Assembly (NCBI RefSeq): GCF_001418135.1
Contig: NZ_LIPQ01000100.1
Coordinates: 1-36,707, forward strand
Reading direction: 5' to 3'
Length of the DNA stretch: 36,707 bases
Source of the DNA: Streptomyces aureus
GTDB lineage: Bacteria > Actinomycetota > Actinomycetes > Streptomycetales > Streptomycetaceae
Positions within the stretch are counted from its first letter, which is position 1. The number at the start of each line of letters is the position of its first letter. Of the stretch, positions 22,444 to 28,898 are shown in pieces. Under the pieces are notes generated by a model, which did not search any database, was not told the origin of the DNA, and saw nothing but the letters and a program-made list of their open reading frames with translations. A program made the position numbers and the translations under genes.

Positions 22444-23130
22444 ATGTCCGAAGAACCGAAGCCGCGCCGCCGTCAGGCGCGGGGCGAGCGCCGTATCGCG
22501 CAGCTGCTCCAGGCCGCCGCGAACGTCTTCTGCGCGAACGGCTACACGGCCTCCAGCACCAACGCGATCGCCCGCGAGGCCCATGTCTCGCCCGGCACGC
22601 TCTACCAGTACTTCCCCAACAAGGAAGCCATCGCGATCGAGCTGGGCGAGCGCCTGCTGCACCAGATGCGCGAGGCCCACGGCCAGGCGTTCACCCCGGA
22701 GAACCTCGCCCTGCCGCTGCCCGGACTGCTGGACGCCGTCGTCGACCCGCTGATCGAGTTCAACTGCGCCAACCCGGCCTTCCTCGCCCTGATGCACGGC
22801 TCCGAGGTCCCCGGCCGGATCGCGGAGGAGCACGACGAACTGCACGCGACCCTGCTCACCCGCGTGCAGGAGGTGATCGCCCACTACGCACCCACGCTGC
22901 CCGCCGAGGACCGCCTCCGGACGGCGGGCATGACCTTCGCCGCCTTCAAGGGGGGCCTGGACCTCGTCCTCGCCGCGCCGGAGGGGGCCGAGCGGGACGC
23001 CACGATCGCGGAGCTGAAGACGCTCCTCCTGCGCTACCTCTCCCCCTTGGTCGAGCCCCCCGTGACCGAGTCCCCCTCGGTTCAGTCCCCCTCGGTCGAG
23101 CGTCCGGTCACCACGACTCCGAGCCGCTGA
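22444..23130 (+). CDS. TetR-family repressor
   Basis: A 228-residue TetR-type regulator. The N-terminal HTH (about 24-68) reads LLQAAANVFCANGYTASSTNAIA, then HVSPGTLYQYFPNKEAIAIE. The ligand-binding helical domain follows (about 75-205). The C-terminal tail is low complexity and contains a repeated ESPSVQSPSVE segment encoded by two near-identical 15-bp units. It is divergent from the MMPL exporter gene and the operator cluster at 22345-22422 lies between them, so autorepression plus control of the exporter is the natural reading. It overlaps the convergent antiporter gene by 23 bp. The ATG was chosen because the TetR domain starts there. Confidence 0.92.
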   Translation: MSEEPKPRRRQARGERRIAQLLQAAANVFCANGYTASSTNAIAREAHVSPGTLYQYFPNKEAIAIELGERLLHQMREAHGQAFTPENLALPLPGLLDAVVDPLIEFNCANPAFLALMHGSEVPGRIAEEHDELHATLLTRVQEVIAHYAPTLPAEDRLRTAGMTFAAFKGGLDLVLAAPEGAERDATIAELKTLLLRYLSPLVEPPVTESPSVQSPSVERPVTTTPSR

Positions 23131-24316
23131 TCCGCTCGGCCGGAAGGCTCTTCGTCCCCGACCGCGACTTCAGTGCGACCAGCGGGAAGACGAGCACGGA
23201 GACCATGCCTGCCCCGACGAGCGCCGCCGCCTCGCCGGCCGTCATCGCCTTGTCGTCCACGCCGATGGTCGTGATGGCGACGACGAGCGGCAGCGCGGTC
23301 GAGCCGTACAGCACGAGCCCGCCCCGGTCCCTGCGGTCGAGGTCGCGCGGGGCGAGGAACCAGATCGGCCCGCCGCGCACCGCAAGGAACAGCAGCAGGA
23401 AGACCGGCAGCAGGAGCAGGGAGCGGCCGCCGTCGAGGAGCGAGGCGAGGTCGAACTCGATCCCGGTGACGACGAAGAAGACCGGCACGAGGAAGCCGAA
23501 CCCGACACCCTCGATCTTCTCCAGGATCTGCGGCCCCGACTCGGGCGCGGCCCCGGCCAGGACGAGCCGGGTGACGAGTCCGGCCGCGAAGGCACCGAGC
23601 AGGATGTCGAGTCCGAGGGCCTGCGACGCGCCCAGCATCAGGGCGAGCAGCAGGAAGACGAACCGGACCGCGAACTGACCGCTGGTGTGCAGGGTCTTGG
23701 CGATGATCCGGGAGAACCACGGCGGGCGCGGCCGCAGCGCCCAGAACACCGCCCCGGCGGTGAGCGCCGCGAAGACCGCGAGCAGCGCGGTCGACTCGGC
23801 CGCGCCGCGCCCGCTGAGCAGCAGGGCCATCGCGATGATCGGGCCGAACTCACCCACCGCGCCGAACGCCATGACGACCGAGCCGAACCGCCCGTGGAGG
23901 TCGCCCGAGTCCCGGAGCACGGGCAGGACGGTGCCGAGCGCGGTGCTGGTCAGCGCGACACCGATGAAGACGCCCTTGGTGTATCCGCCGCCGAGCAGGA
24001 CACCGGTGGCCAGTCCGAGCGCGAGGGCGATCAGCCAGGCCCGGACGGACCGCCGGAGAGTGTCGCCGCGGACCTTGCCGAACTCGATCTCGTACCCCGC
24101 GAGGAAGATCAGCATGGCGAGGCCGAGCTCCGAGAGCCCGTCGATCAGCGCGCCGGGGCGCGCCCAGTCCAGGACGTCGGGGCCGATGAGGATGCCGAGC
24201 AGGATCTCGAAGATGACGAGGGGGACGGGGAGCCATCGCCCGGCTCCGTGGGCGAGCAGCGGCGCCAGGACGGCGATCGCCATGATCAGGATGAGCGTGG
24301 TCCCCGAATGCGACAT
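23108..24316 (-). CDS. Cation:proton antiporter (CPA2/Kef type)
   Basis: A 402-residue membrane protein with about 12 hydrophobic segments, containing only the Na_H_exchanger domain. Visible landmarks are LVIFEILLGILIGPDVLDW (about 33-51), LGLAMLIFLAGYEIEFGKVR (about 65-84), STALGTVLPVLRDSG, VVMAFGAVGEFGPIIAMALL (about 147-166) and VPVFFVVTGIEFDLASLL. These match the KefB/CPA2 group, which exchanges Na+ or K+ for protons. There is no C-terminal RCK domain. Start is ATG at 24316; the ribosome site is weak. The 3' end overlaps the TetR gene tail-to-tail by 23 bp. It is divergent from copZ, with the CsoR-type operator in the 127-bp gap, but a copper link is not implied. Confidence 0.9.
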   Translation of the reverse strand: MSHSGTTLILIMAIAVLAPLLAHGAGRWLPVPLVIFEILLGILIGPDVLDWARPGALIDGLSELGLAMLIFLAGYEIEFGKVRGDTLRRSVRAWLIALALGLATGVLLGGGYTKGVFIGVALTSTALGTVLPVLRDSGDLHGRFGSVVMAFGAVGEFGPIIAMALLLSGRGAAESTALLAVFAALTAGAVFWALRPRPPWFSRIIAKTLHTSGQFAVRFVFLLLALMLGASQALGLDILLGAFAAGLVTRLVLAGAAPESGPQILEKIEGVGFGFLVPVFFVVTGIEFDLASLLDGGRSLLLLPVFLLLFLAVRGGPIWFLAPRDLDRRDRGGLVLYGSTALPLVVAITTIGVDDKAMTAGEAAALVGAGMVSVLVFPLVALKSRSGTKSLPAERISGSESW

Positions 24317-24380
24317 ATCGGCTGTTTATCATGGGCTCCGGCGGGGGGCCGGGAGCGCGGCACGGCCGGACTCGACTGGA

Positions 24381-24405
24381 TTTTATACCCCCTAGGGGTA
24401 TAAAA
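24381..24405 (+). promoter_or_regulatory. CsoR-type copper operator of copZ-copA
   Basis: An exact 11-bp inverted repeat, TTTTATACCCC (24381-24391) with its complement (24395-24405), flanks the spacer CTA. The TATACCCC...GGGGTATA pattern is the recognised shape of CsoR operators. TATAAA in the right arm can also serve as the -10 box, so bound CsoR would block the promoter. It lies 38 bp before the copZ ATG. Confidence 0.88.
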
Positions 24406-24443
24406 TGCCGAGGTACGGCCCTGACCCCCACGAGGAGAACGCC

Positions 24444-24668
24444 ATGACCGCAGAGACGAAGACCGACCTCACCACCGTCTACCAGGTCAAGGGCATGACC
24501 TGCGGCCACTGCGAGGGCGCGGTGTCGAGCGAGATCTCCGGGCTTCCCGGCGTCTCGTCGGTGACGGCCGTCGCCTCCACGGGTCGGGTGACCGTCGTCT
24601 CCGCCGCCCCGCTCGACGAGGAGGCCGTCCGCGCCGCCGTCGACGAGGCCGGCTACGAGCTGGTCTGA
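24444..24668 (+). CDS. copZ: Copper chaperone CopZ
   Basis: A 74-residue single heavy-metal-associated (HMA) domain. The Cu(I)-binding motif GMTCGHC gives Cys20 and Cys23, followed by EGAVSSEISGLPGVSSV and the C-terminal VDEAGYELV, all typical. It carries Cu(I) to the copper ATPase encoded next. I chose the ATG at 24444 because GAGGAG lies 6 nt upstream; the longer frame from 24405 would start inside the operator. It is the first gene of the copper unit behind the CsoR-type site. A 13-bp hairpin separates it from copA. Confidence 0.95.
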   Translation: MTAETKTDLTTVYQVKGMTCGHCEGAVSSEISGLPGVSSVTAVASTGRVTVVSAAPLDEEAVRAAVDEAGYELV

Positions 24669-24690
24669 CCACTCGCCCCGTCCACACGCC

Positions 24691-24723
24691 GCAGGGCCGT
24701 ACCGTTACCGGGTACGGCCCTGC
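24691..24723 (+). terminator. Hairpin between copZ and copA
   Basis: Arms GCAGGGCCGTACC (24691-24703) and the exact complement (24711-24723) have a 7-nt loop. It sits 22 bp after copZ and 18 bp before the copA ATG. It may be a partial terminator or a processing site setting the copZ:copA ratio; there is no U-tract. Confidence 0.65.
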
Positions 24724-24741
24724 TCCCCTTTGGAACCGCAC

Positions 24742-27045
24742 ATGACCTCCAGCACCACCGCACCCCCCGTCGATGTCGCGGTCACCGAGCTGACGATCGG
24801 CGGGATGACCTGCGCCTCGTGCGCGGCCCGCGTCGAGAAGAAGCTCAACCGCCTCGACGGGGTGACCGCGACCGTCAACTACGCCACGGAGAAGGCGCGG
24901 ATCGAGCACCCCCCGGAGGTCGGGGTCGACGCGCTGATCGCCACCGTCGTCAAGACCGGCTACACGGCGGAGGAACCCCCGCCGCCGGAGCCCGAGCCGA
25001 CCGCCGCACCGGAGGAGCAGGGGCCTGCCCCGGACCCCGAGCTCGCCGCCCTCCGGCAGCGGCTCACCGTCTCCGCCCTGCTCTCCGCGCCCGTCGTCCT
25101 GCTCGCCATGGTCCCGAGCCTCCAGTTCGACAACTGGCAGTGGCTCTCCCTCACCCTCGCCGCCCCCGTCGTCGTCTGGGGCGGGCTGCCCTTCCACCGG
25201 GCCGCCTGGACCAACCTCCGGCACGGCGCCGCCACCATGGACACCCTCGTCTCGGTCGGCACCCTCGCCGCCTTCGGCTGGTCGCTCTGGGCCCTCTTCC
25301 TCGGCGACGCGGGCATGCCCGGCATGCGGCACGGCTTCGACCTGACCGTCGACCGCTCCCAGACCTCGTCCGCGATCTATCTGGAGGTCGCGGCAGGGGT
25401 CGTCACCTTCATCCTCCTCGGCCGCTACCTGGAGGCCCGCGCCAAGCGGAAGGCGGGCGCGGCGCTCCGGGCCCTGATGGAACTCGGCGCCAAGGACGTG
25501 GCCGTCCTGCGCTTCGAAGGGGGCGAGCGCGAAGCGCTCTCGGCCGAGGGGGGCGGCGGGCGACGGACGGGCACCGAGGTGCGCGTGCCGGTCGCCGCGC
25601 TGCGGACCGGCGACCTCTTCGTCGTACGGCCCGGGGAGAAGATCGCCACCGACGGCACCGTCACCGAGGGCGCGTCGGCCGTCGACGCCTCCCTCCTCAC
25701 CGGCGAGTCACTGCCGCTGGACGTCGCCGCGGGCAGCGACGTCACCGGCGGCTGCGTCAACGTCTCGGGCCGGCTCGTCGTCCGGGCCACCCGCGTCGGC
25801 GCCGACACCCAGCTCGCCCGGATGGCGAAGCTCGTCGAGGACGCCCAGAACGGCAAGGCCGAGGTGCAGCGGCTCGCCGACCGGATCTCCGCCGTCTTCG
25901 TGCCGGTCGTGCTGCTCATCGCGCTCGGCACCCTCGTCACCTGGCTGCTGCTGACCGACGACCCGACGGCCTCCTTCACCGCCGCCGTCGCCGTCCTGAT
26001 CATCGCCTGCCCCTGCGCCCTGGGCCTCGCGACCCCGACCGCGCTCATGGTCGGCACCGGCCGGGGCGCCCAGCTCGGCATCCTGATCAAGGGCCCCGAG
26101 GTCCTGGAGTCCACCCGCCGCGTCGACACGATCGTCCTCGACAAGACGGGCACGGTCACCACCGGCCGCATGCGGCTCGCCGGTGTGCGCGTGTACGGCG
26201 GAAAGTACGGCACCGACGCCACCGACGAGACCGAGCTGCTGCGGCTGGCGGGCGCCCTGGAGCACTCCTCCGAGCACCCGGTGGCCCGCGCGGTCGCGGC
26301 CGGCGCCGCCGAGCGCTGCGGGGAGCTCCCCGTACCGAAGACCTTCGAGAACGTCCCCGGACTCGGCGTCCGCGGCTCGGTCGACGGCCACCTGGTCCTC
26401 GTCGGCCGTGCCGCGCTGCTGACGGCGGAGGGCGTCGACGCGCCGGCGGGTGCGGAGCCCGGCGCCGTCCACGTCGCCTGGGACGGGGTCGCCCGGGGCA
26501 CCCTGACCGTCGCGGACACCGTCAAGGACACCAGCGCGGAGGCGGTGGCCCGGCTGCGCGGCCTCGGGCTGCGGCCGGTCCTCCTCACCGGGGACCACCG
26601 GGCGGTGGCGGAGGCCGTGGCGGCGGAGGTCGGCATCGACGAGGTGATCGCCGAGGTGCTGCCGGAGGAGAAGGCCGAGGTGGTCCGGAGGCTCCGGGCG
26701 GAGGGCCGGACGGTCGCGATGATCGGCGACGGGGTGAACGACGCGGCGGCCCTCGCGACGGCGGACCTGGGCCTGGCGATGGGGACGGGCACGGACGCGG
26801 CGATCGAGGCGAGCGATCTGACCCTGGTACGGGGCGACCTGCGGGTCGCGGCCGACGCGATCCGGCTCGCCCGCCGCACCCTGGCGACGATCAGGGGAAA
26901 TCTGGGCTGGGCCTTCGGCTACAACGTGGCGGCGCTGCCGCTCGCGGCGGCCGGACTTCTGAACCCGATGATCGCGGGCCTGGCGATGGCCTTTTCGTCC
27001 GTCTTCGTCGTGTCCAACAGTCTTCGTCTCCGCCGCTTCACGTGA
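24742..27045 (+). CDS. copA: Copper-exporting P1B-type ATPase CopA
   Basis: A 767-residue copper pump. The N-terminal HMA domain has GMTCASC (Cys24, Cys27). A Pro/Glu-rich linker covers about 78-100. Membrane segments follow, with the actuator TGES motif at 320-323 (SLLTGESLP). The ion site CPC (423-425, IIACPCALGLATPTA) marks a Cu(I) or Ag(I) ATPase. The phosphorylated Asp467 lies in VLDKTGTVT. The HP motif is in SSEHPVARAVAAG, and the hinge is GDGVNDAAAL. A low-complexity insert (about 263-277, serine/glycine/arginine-rich) sits between the A-domain strands. I chose the ATG at 24742; a TTG at 24730 is possible. It is regulated with copZ by the CsoR-type operator. Confidence 0.95.
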   Translation: MTSSTTAPPVDVAVTELTIGGMTCASCAARVEKKLNRLDGVTATVNYATEKARIEHPPEVGVDALIATVVKTGYTAEEPPPPEPEPTAAPEEQGPAPDPELAALRQRLTVSALLSAPVVLLAMVPSLQFDNWQWLSLTLAAPVVVWGGLPFHRAAWTNLRHGAATMDTLVSVGTLAAFGWSLWALFLGDAGMPGMRHGFDLTVDRSQTSSAIYLEVAAGVVTFILLGRYLEARAKRKAGAALRALMELGAKDVAVLRFEGGEREALSAEGGGGRRTGTEVRVPVAALRTGDLFVVRPGEKIATDGTVTEGASAVDASLLTGESLPLDVAAGSDVTGGCVNVSGRLVVRATRVGADTQLARMAKLVEDAQNGKAEVQRLADRISAVFVPVVLLIALGTLVTWLLLTDDPTASFTAAVAVLIIACPCALGLATPTALMVGTGRGAQLGILIKGPEVLESTRRVDTIVLDKTGTVTTGRMRLAGVRVYGGKYGTDATDETELLRLAGALEHSSEHPVARAVAAGAAERCGELPVPKTFENVPGLGVRGSVDGHLVLVGRAALLTAEGVDAPAGAEPGAVHVAWDGVARGTLTVADTVKDTSAEAVARLRGLGLRPVLLTGDHRAVAEAVAAEVGIDEVIAEVLPEEKAEVVRRLRAEGRTVAMIGDGVNDAAALATADLGLAMGTGTDAAIEASDLTLVRGDLRVAADAIRLARRTLATIRGNLGWAFGYNVAALPLAAAGLLNPMIAGLAMAFSSVFVVSNSLRLRRFT

Positions 27046-27072
27046 ATTCACCCACGCGTGACGCACAGGACC

Positions 27073-27101
27073 TTCACAAAGAGACCTAGATCACAGATAT
27101 T
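27073..27101 (+). promoter_or_regulatory. Candidate promoter of the hairpin-rich RNA locus
   Basis: TTCACA (27073-27078), a 17-nt spacer and GATATT (27096-27101) predict transcription from about 27108. The -35 matches 5 of 6 and the -10 4 of 6 consensus bases. A CAGAT/ATCTG inverted repeat (27094-27098 with 27113-27117) frames the -10 box and start. Confidence 0.35.
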
Positions 27102-27107
27102 GGGGGG

Positions 27108-27405
27108 TAACCATCTGGGCTGTTCGCGAGTCTAAGTGGGCGATGCCGAGAACGTCTTGGGGGACGTTCATGGAATGTCTTGGGGGACGTTCCAGGCAAG
27201 CGTTGGCCGGGGCACGTGCACCGGGGAGCTTTGAGCGGCCCTCCCGTACGTACCCCGGCAGACCGCGCCGCGCCGACCCGCGTAGCTTCTGCGACACCCG
27301 CAGACGCCCGGCCCGGATCCCGTGGGGGGAATCCGCACCGGGACATGGGAAGCGCCCCGCTCGTCGACCCGTGGGGGGATCGACGGCGGGGCGCTTCCTC
27401 TTTTT
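27108..27405 (+). ncRNA. Probable small RNA with repeated G-rich hairpin loops
   Basis: This 300-bp stretch after copA has no recognisable protein gene but ordered structure. Two tandem hairpins share the same loop: GAACGTC-TTGGGG-GACGTTC (27150-27169) and the same with GAATGTC (27173-27192), where C to T keeps a G-U pair. A TCTGCG/CGCAGA hairpin follows (27288-27304). Then two hairpins with an identical 12-nt loop CCCGTGGGGGGA: one on stem GGAT/ATCC (loop 27319-27330), one on CGTCGA/TCGACG (loop 27368-27379). The last is nested in the terminator stem and followed by TCTTTTT. Stem changes that keep pairing, and loops that do not change, suggest RNA rather than DNA function. Strand is set by the U-tract. 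On the other strand the loops are C-rich. A short basic peptide reading frame crosses it but looks accidental. Ends are approximate. Confidence 0.55.
27348..27405 (+). terminator. Intrinsic terminator with U-tract
   Basis: A perfect 13-bp outer stem GGAAGCGCCCCGC (27348-27360 with 27386-27398), one bulged T, and a 6-bp inner stem (27362-27367 with 27380-27385) are followed by TCTTTTT (27399-27405). It is the only terminator in the window with a clear U-tract, and it points to the right. The same hairpin lies 32 bp after the convergent citrate synthase stop codon and may help there too. Confidence 0.88.
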
Positions 27406-27429
27406 ACGAGAGCGTCCGAGGCGAAGGCT

Positions 27430-28719
27430 CTAGCGCGCCTCGACCGGGACGAAGTCGCGGAGGACCTCGCCGGTGTAGATCTGGCGCGGGCGGCCGATGC
27501 GGGAGCCGGGCTCCTTGATCATCTCGTGCCACTGGGCGATCCAGCCGGGCAGGCGGCCGAGCGCGAAGAGCACGGTGAACATCTCGGTCGGGAAGCCCAT
27601 CGCGCGGTAGATGAGGCCCGTGTAGAAGTCCACGTTGGGGTAGAGGTTGCGCGAGACGAAGTACTCGTCGGAGAGCGCGTGCTCCTCCAGCTTGAGCGCG
27701 ATGTCCAGCAGCTCGTCGGACTTGCCGAGGGCCGAGAGGACGTCGTGCGCCGCCGCCTTGATGATCTTGGCGCGCGGGTCGAAGGACTTGTACACCCGGT
27801 GGCCGAAGCCCATCAGGCGGACGCCGTCCTCCTTGTTCTTCACCTTGCGGATGAAGGAGTCGACATCGCCGCCGTTGGCCTTGATGCCCTCGAGCATCTC
27901 CAGGACCGACTGGTTGGCGCCACCGTGCAGCGGGCCCCACAGGGCCGAGATGCCGGCGGAGATCGAGGCGAACATGTTCGCCTGCGAGGAGCCGACCAGA
28001 CGCACGGTGGAGGTCGAGCAGTTCTGCTCGTGGTCCGCGTGCAGGATCAGCAGCTTGTCGAGCGCGTTCACGACGACCGGGTCCAGGTCGTACTCCTGCG
28101 CCGGGACCGAGAAGGTCATGCGCAGGAAGTTCTCGACGTACCCGAGGTCGTTGCGCGGGTAGACGAACGGGTGGCCGATCGACTTCTTGTACGCGTACGC
28201 CGCGATCGTCGGCAGCTTCGCGAGCAGCCGGATCGTGGAGAGGTGACGCTGCTCCTCGTCGAACGGGTTGTGGCTGTCCTGGTAGAAGGTGGACAGCGCG
28301 GAGACCACCGAGGACAGCATCGCCATCGGGTGGGCGTCCCGCGGGAAACCGCGGAAGAAGTTCTTGACGTCCTCGTGGACGAGCGTGTGCTGCGTGATCT
28401 CGTTCTTGAAGGTCGCCAGCTCGTCGACCTTGGGCAGCTCACCGTTGATCAGCAGGTACGCCACCTCAAGGAAGGTGGAGCGCTCGGCCAGCTGCTCGAT
28501 GGGGTAACCGCGGTACCGCAGAATCCCCTGCTCACCGTCGAGGTAGGTGATCGCGGATTTATAGGCGGCGGTGTTGCCGTATCCGCTGTCCAGGGTGACC
28601 AGACCGGTCTGGGCTCGGAGTTTCCCGATGTCGAAGCCCTTGTCGCCGACGGTGCTCTCGACCACCGGGTAGGTGTATTCACCGTCCGCGTACCGCAGTA
28701 CTACAGAGTTGTCGCTCAC
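27430..28719 (-). CDS. gltA: Citrate synthase
   Basis: A 429-residue type-II-like citrate synthase joining acetyl-CoA and oxaloacetate in the TCA cycle. Catalytic residues are in place: His230 (HADHEQNCS), His265 (GPLHGGANQ) and Asp314 (FGHRVYKSFDPRAK, with substrate-binding His307). The N-terminal beta-rich extension (VVLRYADGEYTYPVVESTVGDKGFDIGKL) is typical of the hexameric group, which is often NADH-sensitive. I chose the GTG at 28719 because GAGGGA precedes it and the protein then starts VSDNSVVLRY, matching Streptomyces homologues as I remember them; an upstream start at 28776 is less likely. It is convergent with the RNA locus at 27108-27405. Confidence 0.96.
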   Translation of the reverse strand: MSDNSVVLRYADGEYTYPVVESTVGDKGFDIGKLRAQTGLVTLDSGYGNTAAYKSAITYLDGEQGILRYRGYPIEQLAERSTFLEVAYLLINGELPKVDELATFKNEITQHTLVHEDVKNFFRGFPRDAHPMAMLSSVVSALSTFYQDSHNPFDEEQRHLSTIRLLAKLPTIAAYAYKKSIGHPFVYPRNDLGYVENFLRMTFSVPAQEYDLDPVVVNALDKLLILHADHEQNCSTSTVRLVGSSQANMFASISAGISALWGPLHGGANQSVLEMLEGIKANGGDVDSFIRKVKNKEDGVRLMGFGHRVYKSFDPRAKIIKAAAHDVLSALGKSDELLDIALKLEEHALSDEYFVSRNLYPNVDFYTGLIYRAMGFPTEMFTVLFALGRLPGWIAQWHEMIKEPGSRIGRPRQIYTGEVLRDFVPVEAR

Positions 28720-28826
28720 GTCATCCCTCACCGACGTAGTGCCTCTTCTTCGAGGTGCCCTGACTGTCTCTACCATCCCCCATTTGGCTCAGGAGAGTGC
28801 ACTCGGGGTCGACCATTGGGCCAATC

Positions 28827-28845
28827 GGCGGCACTCAGTGCCGCC
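28827..28845. promoter_or_regulatory. Palindrome in the citrate synthase upstream region
   Basis: GGCGGCACT-C-AGTGCCGCC is a perfect 9-bp inverted repeat. A smaller one, ATTGG-G-CCAAT, lies next to it at 28815-28825. Both are about 100-130 bp upstream of the gltA start and before the RecD2 stop. It could be an operator for gltA or a terminator for the recD2 transcript. Confidence 0.45.
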
Positions 28846-28898
28846 AACCTTCATATCCTGCCCCCTTCGCCCCGGTTCCGGTAGTCCTCCGTGATCTT

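Noticed and set aside
27150..27192. CsrA/RsmA-titrating RNA
   Set aside because: GGA occurs at the loops, but streptomycetes are not known to me to have CsrA, so the parallel is not claimed.
27305..27400. Known 6C RNA on the minus strand
   Set aside because: Two loops read as C-rich with six Cs on the minus strand, which resembles the 6C RNA definition, but the U-tract points the other way and 6C RNAs are usually near partition or pilus genes. It was kept only as an alternative to test with an Rfam scan.
27143..27433. Short basic peptide frame across the hairpin-rich locus
   Set aside because: It runs through hairpins and the terminator, has no good ribosome site and odd composition; RNA structure explains the conservation-like features better.
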